The notes under the pieces: model-generated | What the model saw: only the letters and a program-made list of their open reading frames with translations | Database searches by the model: none | Told to the model about the DNA's origin: nothing | DNA from: Sulfuricella denitrificans skB26 | Lineage (GTDB): Bacteria > Pseudomonadota > Gammaproteobacteria > Burkholderiales > Sulfuricellaceae | NCBI RefSeq assembly: GCF_000297055.2 | Contig: NC_022357.1 | Span: 744,001 to 808,000 of the forward strand | Direction: 5' to 3' | Length of the DNA stretch: 64,000 nt | Shown here: in pieces, positions 34,245-44,165 of the stretch | How the letters are laid out: each line of letters opens with the position of its first letter | Numbering within the stretch: position 1 is the stretch's first letter | Program-made: the position numbers and the translations under genes

Positions 34245-36401
34245 ATGGCACCTGTCGCCTCACCATTGATCCAGAGTCTGGAGACTTCAAGTCTTCCTTC
34301 CTTGCCGCACGTGTTATTGCGGGTGCTGGACGCGTGCAATAGTAACGAGACCTCGTTTAGCGCAATTGCGGAAATCATCAACAAGGATGCTGCGCTCAGT
34401 TCCAAGGTCATTGGCGCGAGCAGTTCCGCTCTGTACGGCAAGCCAAACAAAATAACGGCATTCGAACAAAAACTGGTCATGCTTGGCCTTGATATGGTCA
34501 GAACCATTGCCATCAGCTCTTCGGTTTATCAGGTCTTCAGCAATATCAGCAGCAGTAGTCCTGAATTTGACATGAAGTCCTTTTGGGGCCGTTCATTGAC
34601 CTCCGCCACCTTGGCCAAACTCATCGCCCAGGAAACCGATTATCCCCATCCGGAGGAGGCGTATCTCACCGGACTTCTGCTCGATGTGGGCCAGTTGGTG
34701 TTGTGGAGCAACTTTCCCAAGCAGTATGCCATGCTCTCAGTCGGTGTCGTGGACGATCTCCAACTCATGCAGCGGGAAACGGAAGAAATCGGAAGCAATC
34801 ATTGCGAAGTGGGGGCATGGCTGGCAGGTAGCTGGCACCTGAATTCATTCATGGCGGACGCGGTGCTCTATCATCATGTGCTGGCATCAAGAGTCGCCGA
34901 TGCGCACCCGTTGATCAGGATTGCGCATGTGGCCAACAGCATGAGCCTGGTCAACCCCGATGACGAGGAGATGCTGGCGGACGGGGCTGCGTTGTTGGGA
35001 ATCACACCGGCAGACTCCCGGAGGATGATCGCCAAGGCCAGGGAACTGGTCACCAAGATTGCACTGTCACTTGAGATCGAGATCGATATAGGCACCGGTG
35101 AAGATGGCGCCACGCCCGAAAAGCCGGATCAGGACAAATTCCATCAGAAAAAGATGCAGCTTGCTCTGGAGGTGCGGGACATTGCCCTGGTTGACGGTAT
35201 TGTACTGGGTGTTACCGCCGCTCCGCCCTCACTGGATGGCATTCTGTTGGCCATTCAACGCTCGCTGCATATCCTGTTCGGTTTTCAAAATATTATTTTT
35301 TTCCTCCGTGACCGGGAATCCGGAGCTCTTCATGGGAAGAGCCTGGCCTGGCAGCACGACCTGGTCAATGAAATGGTTATCCCTCCGAAGAGGGGGAACA
35401 GCATCGTTACCGATGTGCTATTCGTCCGGTCAGCCTACAGTTCATTCGTTTCCGGGGACAACGGGACCTTGACCGTGCTGGACGACCAGATAGCCCGGTT
35501 GATGCAGGCAGAAGGGTTTTACTGTCAGCCCCTGATTTCGCAGGATACTCTTGTTGGTACCATGTTGTTCGGGCTTGCCAAGGTTCAGTTGCCGCATGTT
35601 GAGAAGCAGCGCAAGCTGATTTCGATGTTCGCCCAGCAAGCCTCCCAGACCTTGGCTGCATGGCATGTGGACAACGAGCAGGTGCAGCGCACCGAGTTCG
35701 AGGTGATGACCGCTTCGCGGGCCAAGGCCAGGCAGGTTGTGCACGAAGCCAATAATCCGCTCAGCATCATAAAAAACTACATCAAGCTGTTGAGCGTGAA
35801 GCTGCCGCAGGAAGACACGGTCCAAGGAGACTTGGCGATCATCAGGGAAGAAATAGATCGCGTCACCAAGATCATCAGACAGGTTACCGAGGTGACCGAA
35901 GTCTATGCGAGCCCGCTGGAGGAATTGAACGTCAATAGCGTGATTCAAGACTTGTATAAAATCTTTTTTGAGTCTCTGTTTGCGCAACATCAAATAACCG
36001 CGCAAACCCAGCTTGATCCGTCGCTGCCGAGTATTGTGGCTGACCGGGACAAGTTGAAGCAGGTGCTGATCAACCTGATGAAGAACGCGGCGGAGAGCAT
36101 GCAGGAAGGTGGGTTGCTGCTCATCTCCACGCGTGGGAAAATCATCCGCGACGGCAACGAATATATTGAAATTTCACTCGTGGACAACGGCCCCGGAATC
36201 CCCAAGCATATTATGGCGGATCTGTTCAAGCCGGTCACCAGTACCAAGGGGAAAGGACACGCAGGCCTGGGTCTCTTGATTGTGAAAAACCTGGTCGACG
36301 AATTGAAAGGCAGGATTTTCTGCCAGAGCAATGAAATATCGGGTACTGCTTTTCAGATACTTTTACCCGTACCGGCAAAGGTGGTGTTGATGGATCGGTG
36401 A
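34245..36401 (+). CDS. HDOD-GAF-histidine kinase
   Basis: 718 aa. HDOD domain (about 10-210: SLPSLPHVLLRVLDA, INKDAALSSKVIG), GAF domain (about 310-480), then a HisKA-like helix with HEANNPLSII (His500) and a HATPase_c domain (LINLMKNAAESM N-box, DNGPGIP G1, GHAGLGLLI G2). No membrane segment, so a cytoplasmic kinase. The receiver protein is encoded 84 bases downstream, and an HPt-bearing HD-GYP protein is divergent, so the three could form one relay. Input signal unknown. No strong Shine-Dalgarno at this ATG. Confidence 0.85.
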   Translation: MAPVASPLIQSLETSSLPSLPHVLLRVLDACNSNETSFSAIAEIINKDAALSSKVIGASSSALYGKPNKITAFEQKLVMLGLDMVRTIAISSSVYQVFSNISSSSPEFDMKSFWGRSLTSATLAKLIAQETDYPHPEEAYLTGLLLDVGQLVLWSNFPKQYAMLSVGVVDDLQLMQRETEEIGSNHCEVGAWLAGSWHLNSFMADAVLYHHVLASRVADAHPLIRIAHVANSMSLVNPDDEEMLADGAALLGITPADSRRMIAKARELVTKIALSLEIEIDIGTGEDGATPEKPDQDKFHQKKMQLALEVRDIALVDGIVLGVTAAPPSLDGILLAIQRSLHILFGFQNIIFFLRDRESGALHGKSLAWQHDLVNEMVIPPKRGNSIVTDVLFVRSAYSSFVSGDNGTLTVLDDQIARLMQAEGFYCQPLISQDTLVGTMLFGLAKVQLPHVEKQRKLISMFAQQASQTLAAWHVDNEQVQRTEFEVMTASRAKARQVVHEANNPLSIIKNYIKLLSVKLPQEDTVQGDLAIIREEIDRVTKIIRQVTEVTEVYASPLEELNVNSVIQDLYKIFFESLFAQHQITAQTQLDPSLPSIVADRDKLKQVLINLMKNAAESMQEGGLLLISTRGKIIRDGNEYIEISLVDNGPGIPKHIMADLFKPVTSTKGKGHAGLGLLIVKNLVDELKGRIFCQSNEISGTAFQILLPVPAKVVLMDR

Positions 36402-36484
36402 TTCGTCGCCTTTCGGCTCGCACCGTATTTCGGTAGATCAGGGATCTGACGCTGGCGAGGATGCAAAATGATGGAGCTTGAACT

Positions 36485-38662
36485 ATGAGTGTCGTATTGG
36501 CTGAACAACCATTGATATTGGTTGTGGATGATGAGTTGCATCTGCGCAACAGTCTGAGCGCCCTGCTTGGTCTTCATGGTTTTGCAACTGTAACCGCGGA
36601 TGGAGGGCGCGCAGCTATCGAGCTTCTCCAGAGCCAGCAATTCGATCTCGTCCTGCTGGATCTTTTTATGGCGGATGTGGATGGACTTCAGGTCATGGAT
36701 GCCATTATCGAGCATCGGATCGATACTTGCGTCATTGTCGTCAGTGGCGATGTTTCCATAGACTCTGCCATTAGCGCCCTGCGCCATGGTGCCTACGACT
36801 TCCTGAGAAAACCCTACGAGCCGGATGAACTGCTTCTGAAGATCGAGAATGCCCTTATCAAGCGCCGTCTGGAAAAAGAAAACAAAGCCATGAACCTCCA
36901 GTTGGGGGAGTCAGAGCGCTGGTACCGTTACATGGTTAACAGCTCGCCGGACATTATCTATACGCTGGATGGCAATGGCCGCTTCACCTTTCTTAATGAC
37001 CGTGTGGAACCGTTGCTGGGCTATCGCAAGGAAAGCCTGATCGGTCAGCATTATTCAGCTCTCGTCTATCTCGAAGATCTGGAATCTGCCCGTTATATCC
37101 TGAACGAAAAGAGGGTTGGCGATCGTGCGTCCCGCAATATGGAACTCAGGGTTCGCCACAATATCGAGTCGAAACTGCTAACTCTGGAGTTCAGTTCTTT
37201 CGGAATGTACCAAGAAGGCGTGACAGACCAGCCCGCCAGGCACGTGGGTACCTATGGTGTGGCGAAGGATGTCACTGAAAGAAAGAAGGCCGAGCAGATT
37301 ATCAGCTACCAGGCTTATCATGATCAGCTCACCGGGCTTGCCAACCGGATCTTGTTCAAGGATCACCTGGACCTGGCGATTGCCCAGGCTAAACGCAACC
37401 AGAAAATGCTGGCCGTGATGTTTCTGGATGTGGACCGCTTCAAGGTTGTTAACGACACGCTGGGCCATGTAATTGGCGACAATCTGTTAAAAAAAGTGGC
37501 ATCGCGGCTCAAGGGTTGTTTGCGCGAGGGGGATACGCTGGCCCGTCAGGGTGGGGACGAGTTTACTCTGCTTCTTCCCCAGATCGAAGATCGGGAAGAT
37601 GCCATGCGAACGGCGGAGAAAATGATCAAGTCGTTTGACGTTCCATTCCAGATTGAAGGGCATGAGCTCTACGTAACCATTAGCATTGGGGTTGCGCTTT
37701 ATCCTGCAGATGGGGAATTCATTGACGTCCTCATCAAGAATGCGGATATCGCCATGTATGACAGCAAGGCGAAAGGCAGGAACCGTTACCAGCTCTACTC
37801 CGGCAATATGAATGTGTCATTTGCAGAGAAGCTTTCCATTGAAATGCAGATGCGGAAAGCGATCGACAGGAAGGAGTTTCAGGTTTTTTATCAACCTCAG
37901 ATTTGTGTCAGCACGGGCATGATTTCCGGTATGGAGGCTTTGGTGAGATGGTCATCGCCTCTCCATGGTAGCCTGTCTCCGCTGGAATTTATTCCGCTGG
38001 CAGAAGAAACCGGCCTCATCCTCTCCATCGGGGAGTTCGTGTTAAGGTCTACATGCAAGCAGGCCATGCTGTGGAAAAATGCCGGCCTGCCGCCGATGAG
38101 AATGGCAGTGAATATCTCCTCACTGCAGATTGAACAGGATGGATTTTGCGATTGCATTACGCAGTTATTGCAGGAATACCATCTGGACGGTTCTATGCTT
38201 GAACTGGAGGTCACTGAAGGCGCGTTGCTGAGCGATGGCGAGCAGATGATTGCAAAACTTAAAATGCTGTCGAGCATGGGAATAAAAATCGCGCTGGATG
38301 ACTTCGGTACCGGTTATTCATCCTTGAGTTACTTGCAGAAATTTCCCATCGACACTATCAAGATCGACCAGTCTTTTGTGCGTGGGCTCCCCAGCGACCC
38401 GAATAATGTTTCTATCGTGACTGCAATTTGCGCCATGGCGCATGGGCTCAAGATGAATTTGATCGCAGAAGGGGTGGAGAAACCCGAACAGCTCAGATTT
38501 TTGCACTCTCTCGATTGCAACGAAGCACAGGGATTCCTGTTTAGCAAGCCGCTACCAGGCAATGAAATTACTGGGCTGTTGATGAGAAATGGCCCGTTGG
38601 CGCCCCCCGCATTTTATTCAGGCCAATCTGAATCAAACATTCAGACTCATAGAGTCGGTTAA
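36485..38662 (+). CDS. REC-PAS-GGDEF-EAL response regulator
   Basis: 725 aa. Receiver domain (LVVDDE, phospho-acceptor Asp59 in LVLLDLF), PAS (about 135-270, SSPDIIYTLDGNGRFTFLND), GGDEF with intact RQGGDEF (about 354-360) and EAL with MEALVRW (about 483-489), DDFGTGYSSLSYL and TIKIDQSFV. Both active-site signatures are complete, so it may make and degrade c-di-GMP depending on phosphorylation and PAS input. Same strand as and 83 bases after the HDOD kinase. Confidence 0.9.
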   Translation: MSVVLAEQPLILVVDDELHLRNSLSALLGLHGFATVTADGGRAAIELLQSQQFDLVLLDLFMADVDGLQVMDAIIEHRIDTCVIVVSGDVSIDSAISALRHGAYDFLRKPYEPDELLLKIENALIKRRLEKENKAMNLQLGESERWYRYMVNSSPDIIYTLDGNGRFTFLNDRVEPLLGYRKESLIGQHYSALVYLEDLESARYILNEKRVGDRASRNMELRVRHNIESKLLTLEFSSFGMYQEGVTDQPARHVGTYGVAKDVTERKKAEQIISYQAYHDQLTGLANRILFKDHLDLAIAQAKRNQKMLAVMFLDVDRFKVVNDTLGHVIGDNLLKKVASRLKGCLREGDTLARQGGDEFTLLLPQIEDREDAMRTAEKMIKSFDVPFQIEGHELYVTISIGVALYPADGEFIDVLIKNADIAMYDSKAKGRNRYQLYSGNMNVSFAEKLSIEMQMRKAIDRKEFQVFYQPQICVSTGMISGMEALVRWSSPLHGSLSPLEFIPLAEETGLILSIGEFVLRSTCKQAMLWKNAGLPPMRMAVNISSLQIEQDGFCDCITQLLQEYHLDGSMLELEVTEGALLSDGEQMIAKLKMLSSMGIKIALDDFGTGYSSLSYLQKFPIDTIKIDQSFVRGLPSDPNNVSIVTAICAMAHGLKMNLIAEGVEKPEQLRFLHSLDCNEAQGFLFSKPLPGNEITGLLMRNGPLAPPAFYSGQSESNIQTHRVG

Positions 38663-38669
38663 CAGATTC

Positions 38670-39056
38670 CTAGGCGAAACGCCCATGCAGATATTGGATG
38701 ATATCGGCGGACTCGTACATCCACTGGCTATTGCCCAGTTCATCTGTGATTTTCAGGCAGGGTACCTTGATCTGGCCGCCACCCTGCAATAACGCTTCAC
38801 GATTCTGCTGATCTGTTTGCGCATCACGTAATTCAATGTTAAGTGACAAGCGACTGATTTCTTTCCGGACTTTGATGCAAAATGGGCAGGTCTTGAATTG
38901 GTAGAGGATCAGTCCCCGGCTTTGCAGGTCAACCTGGCGTTGTTCTTCGGGCTGGCGCGCAACGCCCTTCGGTGTGGTCACGATCTCCCAAAGTAGAATG
39001 AAAGGACCGATAACGACTCTCAGGGTGCGGAAGAAAATTTTGAAGACCCATTTCAT
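38670..39056 (-). CDS. Membrane-anchored glutaredoxin-like protein
   Basis: 128 aa. An N-terminal hydrophobic helix (VVIGPFILLWEIVTT) precedes a glutaredoxin/GST-N fold with active-site CPFC in YQFKTCPFCIKVR, cis-Pro KVPCLKI and ESADIIQYL. Probably tethered to the inner membrane with the redox domain in the cytoplasm. Convergent with the GGDEF-EAL gene, 7 bases apart. Substrate unknown. Confidence 0.85.
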   Translation of the reverse strand: MKWVFKIFFRTLRVVIGPFILLWEIVTTPKGVARQPEEQRQVDLQSRGLILYQFKTCPFCIKVRKEISRLSLNIELRDAQTDQQNREALLQGGGQIKVPCLKITDELGNSQWMYESADIIQYLHGRFA

Positions 39057-39146
39057 GGCGAATTACCTAGTGTAGAGAGAAGATGAAAGCATAGGCGGCC
39101 TCAAATGAAAAGGGCTAGTCATTGCTGACTAACCCTTTGGATTTCT

Positions 39147-39222
39147 TGGTAGGCCGTGCCAGATTCGAACTGGCGACCAACGGATTAAAAGTCCGCTGCT
39201 CTACCGGCTGAGCTAACGACCC
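39147..39222 (-). tRNA. tRNA-Lys (TTT anticodon)
   Basis: 76 bases on the minus strand beginning GGGTCGTTAGCTCAGCCGG and ending in encoded CCA. Cloverleaf: acceptor GGGTCGT with ACGGCCT (two G-T pairs), D arm with AGCTCAG...GGTAGAGC, anticodon stem CGGA[CTTTTAA]TCCG with TTT, T arm with GTTCGAATC. Confidence 0.96.
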
Positions 39223-39267
39223 CCGAAAAACAGCGATTATGCCGTGGCATGCGTTTGCTGTCAAGAG

Positions 39268-39292
39268 CGAGGCCCCGTCCAGCGGGGCCTCG
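39268..39292 (-). terminator. GC-rich hairpin after the YeeE/YedE gene
   Basis: CGAGGCCCC, 7-base loop, GGGGCCTCG: perfect 9-bp stem 23 bases after the stop codon at 39315. It lacks a T-run, so termination is probable but not certain. Confidence 0.45.
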
Positions 39293-39314
39293 TGATGTTA
39301 ATGCCTTGATTAAA

Positions 39315-40499
39315 TCAGCCTTCTTGCATCATTCTCCAGTACTGATATTTCATTGTGGAGGCGCAGCCTGCAATGATGGCCAGCAGAGTAATGATGGAGC
39401 CGACCGCTAGAGTGGATACCCCGGTCACCCCCTGGCCGATGGTGCAACCCATTGCCAGAACGCCGCCGAAACCCATCAGGATGGCGCCTACGAAGTGATT
39501 GAAGAAATCTTTCACCGAGACAAACCATTCGATACGGAAGTTTCTGCTAATCAGGGACCATAGCAAAGACCCGAGGATCACGCCGGCAACCGACATAACG
39601 CCGAAAGTCAGCGCTGTGAGCTTGAAGCCGGCCATAGCGTAGCCAAGAGTCTGGCCCATGGGGTTGATGAAGGTAAAGGATTGCGCTGAGAGAGGGCGGC
39701 TGTCTGCGGGTTTCAGATCTTCCGGTTTGGCGTACATGTCCCATTGCTCGGCGACGAAGTTTTGCAGGGAGAAGGGCTGTCCGTCGGCACTCATCATTAC
39801 GTTGCTGGTGACGTACCAGGCTGCCAGTACGGCCAGGCCCACTACCAGGCCACCCAGGATATTGTCGAAATTGCTGCGGAAATCGGCGGATATGAATGCA
39901 AATCCGATGAGACCCAGTGCAAGTATGCTGCCGATCGCCAGTCGTGGTGTTGCGGCGTTGCCGCTGCCGGCGATGATAGCGCCCAGATCCTGGTTGGTTT
40001 GCAGGGTGACGGCGAGAGGACGTATCCAGTCGTAAAAAAATACGGTAAACAGCGTTTTGTCCGAGCCCGGGAATGGATTGACCATGTAGTAGGCGATGAC
40101 CGCGATGATGGCCAGGACCATGATGGATTTGAGGTTGCCACCACCGATGCGAACCAGGGTTTTGTTGCCGCAACCGGAGGCGAGGGTCATGCCGACGCCG
40201 AACATCAGTCCGCCCAGCAGGTTTTCGGCCCAGACCAGCTGATTTGCACGGTAGGGCGGGAAGGTGGAGGCCAGTTTGACGAGGCCGCTGGCTTCGAGGA
40301 TCGCCACGCCCAGCATCGCCACCGCAATTGCAAATAGCCAGGCACGCAGACGGCCTGTGTCGCCCATGTTAACCCAGTCGGAAACCGCACCCATGGTGCA
40401 GAAATTGGTTTTGTTTACGAGCGCCCCCATGGTCAGGGCGATGCCAAAGGTGACCCAAAGAAAAAACGATTGGGCTTGCGCAAAGTTCTCAAAAACCAT
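39315..40499 (-). CDS. YeeE/YedE-family sulfur-compound transporter
   Basis: 394 aa, about nine to ten membrane segments. The conserved Cys motifs of the family are present: NFCTMGAVSDW, ASGCGNKTLVR and MGCTIGQGVTG. In the thiosulfate transporter TsuA such Cys residues pass thiosulfate through the pore. In a sulfur oxidiser it may import thiosulfate or another sulfane compound, but the substrate is inferred. GAGGA precedes the ATG. Separate from TusA and SQR genes here. Confidence 0.88.
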   Translation of the reverse strand: MVFENFAQAQSFFLWVTFGIALTMGALVNKTNFCTMGAVSDWVNMGDTGRLRAWLFAIAVAMLGVAILEASGLVKLASTFPPYRANQLVWAENLLGGLMFGVGMTLASGCGNKTLVRIGGGNLKSIMVLAIIAVIAYYMVNPFPGSDKTLFTVFFYDWIRPLAVTLQTNQDLGAIIAGSGNAATPRLAIGSILALGLIGFAFISADFRSNFDNILGGLVVGLAVLAAWYVTSNVMMSADGQPFSLQNFVAEQWDMYAKPEDLKPADSRPLSAQSFTFINPMGQTLGYAMAGFKLTALTFGVMSVAGVILGSLLWSLISRNFRIEWFVSVKDFFNHFVGAILMGFGGVLAMGCTIGQGVTGVSTLAVGSIITLLAIIAGCASTMKYQYWRMMQEG

Positions 40500-40587
40500 C
40501 TGTTTGTCCTCTTATCAAGTTATTTATCGTACTTGTTTGATTTTATAGTTAAATGCAAAATTTATACATAGTCTGTTCGTACTAAAT

Positions 40588-41271
40588 TCAGCTATTCGTT
40601 TCAGGCTGGTAGCGGGTGGGATCCGCAATTTTCGCGCTGATGAAACCTTGCCGGCGCAAACGGCAGGAATCGCAGGTTCCGCAGGCCGATCCATCCTCTC
40701 CGGCCTGGTAGCAGGAAACGGTGAGGCGGTAATCCACACCCAGTTCTATGCCGCGGCGGATGATTTCCGCTTTCGAAAGGGCGACCAGCGGTGCACGAAT
40801 GCGTATGGCGTTGCCTTCAACAGCGGATTTGGTGGCAAGGTTGGCCATTTTCTCGAAGGCCTCCAGATATTCAGGGCGACAGTCCGGGTAACCCGAGTAG
40901 TCTACCGCATTGGCACCGATGAAGATGTCGCGGCAGCCCAGTACCTCCGCCCATGCCAGCGACAGCGACAGCATGATGGTGTTGCGTGCTGGTACATAGG
41001 TAACGGGGATGCCGGCCGATGGGGCAGTAGGCACGGCAATATTTTCGTCGGTCAGGGCTGAGCCGCCGAATGCCGTCAAATCGAGTTTAATCGTGCGTTG
41101 CTCGCTGGCTCCCAGCGCGGCAGCAACACGTTGTGCGGCTTCCAGTTCTGAGCCGTGGCGCTGACCGTAATCCAGGCTCAGGCAATGGCAGGCAAATCCT
41201 TCGCTGCGGGCGATGGCAAGAGTGGTGGCGGAATCCAGTCCGCCCGACAGTAGCACAACTGCTTTGTTCAA
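40588..41271 (-). CDS. queC: 7-cyano-7-deazaguanine synthase
   Basis: 227 aa from a TTG at 41271, with GAGGGG 9 bases upstream. Converts 7-carboxy-7-deazaguanine to preQ0 for queuosine. PP-loop [16 protein letters not shown], and the zinc site [20 protein letters not shown] at the C-terminus. No preQ1 riboswitch seen upstream. Downstream of it, same strand, is the YeeE/YedE gene. Confidence 0.96.
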   Translation of the reverse strand: MNKAVVLLSGGLDSATTLAIARSEGFACHCLSLDYGQRHGSELEAAQRVAAALGASEQRTIKLDLTAFGGSALTDENIAVPTAPSAGIPVTYVPARNTIMLSLSLAWAEVLGCRDIFIGANAVDYSGYPDCRPEYLEAFEKMANLATKSAVEGNAIRIRAPLVALSKAEIIRRGIELGVDYRLTVSCYQAGEDGSACGTCDSCRLRRQGFISAKIADPTRYQPETNS

Positions 41272-41374
41272 GATGGCATTCCCCTCAAATGGCTTTCAAT
41301 TCTACACTTAGCCATTCCGGTTTTGAATCAAACTCGAAAAGCGATAAAATCGACCTTTTTTGCGGGAAAATACC

Positions 41375-41821
41375 ATGATCTGGAAGCCCAATGTCACCGT
41401 GGCGGCGGTGATTGAGCAAGATGGAAGGTTCCTCTTGGTAGAGGAAGAAACCGGTGAGGGCATACGCTTCAATCAGCCTGCCGGCCATTGGGAAGATGGC
41501 GAGACGCTGGCGCAGGGTGCTGTTCGCGAAGCGCTGGAAGAAACCGCTTATCATTTCACTCCGGAGTGGTTGCTGGGCATTTATCGCTGGCGTCACCCCC
41601 GCAAGGATATCACTTACCTGCGCTTTGCCTTTGTCGGGAGCGTGCACGGACACGAGCTACAGCGACAGTTGGATAGCGGCATTCTGCGCGCCGTATGGTT
41701 GAGTCAGGAAGAAATTCGAGCCACGGCTGAGCGTCACCGTAGTCCACTAGTTCTTCAGTGCATTGAGGATTATCTGGCCGGCACACGTTATCCACTGGAA
41801 CTGGTTACCCACCTTTCCTGA
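41375..41821 (+). CDS. nudJ: NudJ-like Nudix hydrolase
   Basis: 148 aa from the ATG at 41375. Nudix box GHWEDGETLAQGAVREALEE (GX5EX7REUXEE pattern), followed by YRWRHPRKDITYLRFAF as in NudJ/YmfB phosphatase. NudJ acts on nucleoside di- and triphosphates and HMP-PP. It heads nudJ-ORF-mnmA, overlapping the next gene by one base (TGATG); nudJ next to mnmA is a common proteobacterial arrangement. Confidence 0.93.
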   Translation: MIWKPNVTVAAVIEQDGRFLLVEEETGEGIRFNQPAGHWEDGETLAQGAVREALEETAYHFTPEWLLGIYRWRHPRKDITYLRFAFVGSVHGHELQRQLDSGILRAVWLSQEEIRATAERHRSPLVLQCIEDYLAGTRYPLELVTHLS

Positions 41822-42366
41822 TGAGGGCGTGGTTGATCCTGGTGATGTTGTGTTTCGGCCTTGCCGCGCAAGCCGATGAAGTCAGTATTTGTTACAACTA
41901 TGACTGCGCCGTAACCGCCAGGGTTAATCTTCGTGCGTACCAACTGCGCGCAGCCAGAAGGTTGTTGCTGCGCGCAACGGATGCGGCTGAGGAAAGAAAG
42001 GCAATTTCCCTGGTGATCGGACTGTTCGAGGTTGCCGCTGGACGGCAGACTCCGACCCGGGCTGATAAAGGCCGCAATGTGAATGATGATGGCGTGGATG
42101 GGCGGATGGATTGTATTGATGAGGCGGCCAATACTACTACCTATCTGCGCTTGCTGGAAGGACAGGGTTGGCTTAAGTACCACCGTGTTGTGGAGCCGGT
42201 GAAGAGGGCGCCGCTTTTGGTGAACGATCACTGGGCGGCGCGCATCGTGGAACAAAAGACTGGCCAGGAGTTCGCGGTGGATTCCTGGTTTTTCGATAAT
42301 GGACAACCGGCATTCGTGGTGCCGTTGAATGAATGGCTTGCTGGAGCGGAACCTGATGAGGAATAA
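41821..42366 (+). CDS. Conserved-type periplasmic protein of unknown function
   Basis: 181 aa. Signal peptide ([14 protein letters not shown]), mature start [11 protein letters not shown]. The middle carries [22 protein letters not shown], quoted in part [17 protein letters not shown], which looks like a structural motif with two Cys that could form a disulfide with the N-terminal pair. I recognise it only as a protein often found beside mnmA; function unknown. It overlaps mnmA by 11 bases. Confidence 0.7.
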   Translation: MRAWLILVMLCFGLAAQADEVSICYNYDCAVTARVNLRAYQLRAARRLLLRATDAAEERKAISLVIGLFEVAAGRQTPTRADKGRNVNDDGVDGRMDCIDEAANTTTYLRLLEGQGWLKYHRVVEPVKRAPLLVNDHWAARIVEQKTGQEFAVDSWFFDNGQPAFVVPLNEWLAGAEPDEE

Positions 42367-43423
42367 GCGTGTGGTGGTGGGCATGTCGGGCGGGGTGGAT
42401 TCCGCTGTCGCGGCGTTGCTGCTGAAGCGACAGGGCTATGACGTGGTTGGCTTGTTCATGAAGAACTGGGAAGATGACGACACCGAAGACGGCTATTGCC
42501 CGGCCAAGCAGGACTTCATGGATGTGCTGGCGGTGGCCGAGAATATCGGCATTGAGGTCGAGGCGGTGAACTTCGCCAAGGAGTATCGGGAGCGGGTGTT
42601 CTCATTATTTCTGCGCGAGTATCAGGCAGGCCGTACTCCCAACCCGGACGTGCTGTGCAACTCTGAAATCAAGTTCAAGGCCTTTCTCGATCATGCCATC
42701 GCGCTTGGTGCCGACAAGATCGCTACCGGCCATTATGCGCGAGTGCGGGAGCGGGCCGGGCTGTTCGAACTGCTCAAGGCGGAAGACGGCAGCAAGGACC
42801 AGAGCTATTTCCTGCATCGCCTCAATCAGATACAGTTGTCCCGGACGTTGTTCCCGCTGGGCGAGATCTACAAACGCGAGGTGCGCGAGATTGCCCGCGA
42901 GGCCGGTGTGCCGGTTCATGCCAAAAAGGACAGCACCGGCATTTGTTTTATCGGCGAGCGCCCGTTTCGAGAATTTCTTTCCCGCTATCTGCCGAAACAA
43001 CCGGGCAATATGGAAACGCCAGAAGGTAAAGTGGTGGGGCAACACGAGGGGCTGGCCTATCACACCATCGGCCAGCGGCAGGGGCTGGGCATCGGGGGCC
43101 AAGGCGAGCCGTGGTTCGTCGCCGGCAAGGATATGGTGCGCAATGTGCTGATCGTGGTACAGGGTCATGACCATCCTGTCTTGTTCAGAGAAGGTCTGGT
43201 TGCCGCCGACCTGTCCTGGGTGTCAGGCCATGCGCCCCATACGGATTGGGTCTATGCTGCCAAGATTCGTTACCGCCAGGCGGATGCGCCGTGCAGTATC
43301 CATCGCGTAGATAGGGAAAGCTGCGAGATTGATTTTGCCCAGCCACAATGGGCAGTGACGCCAGGTCAGTCGGTGGTGGTGTATGAAAGCGAAGTGTGCC
43401 TGGGGGGAGGGGTAATTCTTTAG
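42356..43423 (+). CDS. mnmA: tRNA-specific 2-thiouridylase MnmA
   Basis: 355 aa from the ATG at 42356. Inserts sulfur at U34 of tRNA-Lys, -Glu and -Gln using persulfide from the Tus relay or IscS. PP-loop [15 protein letters not shown], catalytic Cys in [14 protein letters not shown] and the second Cys in [14 protein letters not shown] lies inside the end of the previous gene. A tRNA-Lys substrate gene lies 3 kb upstream. Confidence 0.97.
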   Translation: MRNKRVVVGMSGGVDSAVAALLLKRQGYDVVGLFMKNWEDDDTEDGYCPAKQDFMDVLAVAENIGIEVEAVNFAKEYRERVFSLFLREYQAGRTPNPDVLCNSEIKFKAFLDHAIALGADKIATGHYARVRERAGLFELLKAEDGSKDQSYFLHRLNQIQLSRTLFPLGEIYKREVREIAREAGVPVHAKKDSTGICFIGERPFREFLSRYLPKQPGNMETPEGKVVGQHEGLAYHTIGQRQGLGIGGQGEPWFVAGKDMVRNVLIVVQGHDHPVLFREGLVAADLSWVSGHAPHTDWVYAAKIRYRQADAPCSIHRVDRESCEIDFAQPQWAVTPGQSVVVYESEVCLGGGVIL

Positions 43424-43480
43424 TCCTGAGTCCTGAGTAGAAAGTGCTGAGTGGATGGTATCGCTGCGCGATGATGTTTT

Positions 43481-43551
43481 GCACTCAGCACTCAGCACTC
43501 AGCACTCAGCACTCAGCACTCAGCACTCAGCACTCAGCACTCAGCACTCAG
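43481..43551. repeat. 7-bp tandem repeat, about ten copies of GCACTCA
   Basis: GCACTCA is repeated about ten times without interruption from 43481, ending inside the stop codon of gst (read TGAGTGC on the minus strand). A short inverse segment, AGTCCTGAGTCCTGAGTAG and GTGCTGAGTGG at 43428-43455, can pair with it. It resembles short tandemly repeated repetitive (STRR) heptamers rather than a CRISPR: no spacers. Confidence 0.9.
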
Positions 43552-44159
43552 GCTGAAGGTGGCAGGGTTTCCTTGAAAGACGGTCGCTGCGACAGTTTGT
43601 CGGCGAGACGGGCCAGTACAGGGTGAGCCTTGCGCCATTCGATCTCGGGAAAGCGCAGGTCTAGGTAACCCATGGCGCAACCGGTGGCGATGTCGGACAG
43701 GTTGAAAAACTCGCCGGTGCACCAGTTCTTTTCGCCCAGTTCTTCCGCCATTGCTTCGAGGCCGCGGAATACCTTCTGTTCCTGGCGCAGAATCCATGCC
43801 GGGCTTTGCTGCGATTCCGGCCGTTTCTTCTCGATATAGATCGCAGCAGCGGCGTCGGATACGCCGTCGGCCAGCGCCTCCCAGCGGCGTACTGACAGAC
43901 GCTGGCGGCTGTCCTTGGGAATCAGCTGGGACACCGGGCTGACCGTGTCGAGATATTCGGCGATCACGCGCGAATCAAACAGGGTGTGGTTGTCGTCCAG
44001 CACTAGCACCGGTACCATGCCGAGCGGGTTGTAGTCCGGCACGTGAGAGTCCGCTTCCCATGGGCTGTCGATCACCTGTTCGTATTCGATGCGCTTTTCC
44101 GCCAGGACAATGCGCACTTTGCGCGCGAACGGGCTGGTAGGGGTCATGATCAGTTTCAT
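43548..44159 (-). CDS. Glutathione S-transferase family protein
   Basis: 203 aa. Thioredoxin-like N-terminal domain (TPTSPFARKVRIVLAEK with Ser as likely catalytic residue, NPLGMVPVLVLDD with cis-Pro, LFDSRVIAEYLD) and a helical C-terminal domain (LSDIATGCAMGYLDLR). Similar to YibF-type GSTs; substrate unknown. Six bases after acnB, so probably cotranscribed. Its stop codon is part of the adjoining heptamer repeat. Confidence 0.9.
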   Translation of the reverse strand: MKLIMTPTSPFARKVRIVLAEKRIEYEQVIDSPWEADSHVPDYNPLGMVPVLVLDDNHTLFDSRVIAEYLDTVSPVSQLIPKDSRQRLSVRRWEALADGVSDAAAAIYIEKKRPESQQSPAWILRQEQKVFRGLEAMAEELGEKNWCTGEFFNLSDIATGCAMGYLDLRFPEIEWRKAHPVLARLADKLSQRPSFKETLPPSA

Positions 44160-44165
44160 TTCTTG

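Noticed and set aside
40500-40587. Riboswitch near queC/YedE
   Set aside because: No preQ1 or other aptamer-like conserved core is visible; queC also has only a short leader on its own side.
43481-43551. CRISPR array
   Set aside because: Uninterrupted 7-bp units with no spacers.
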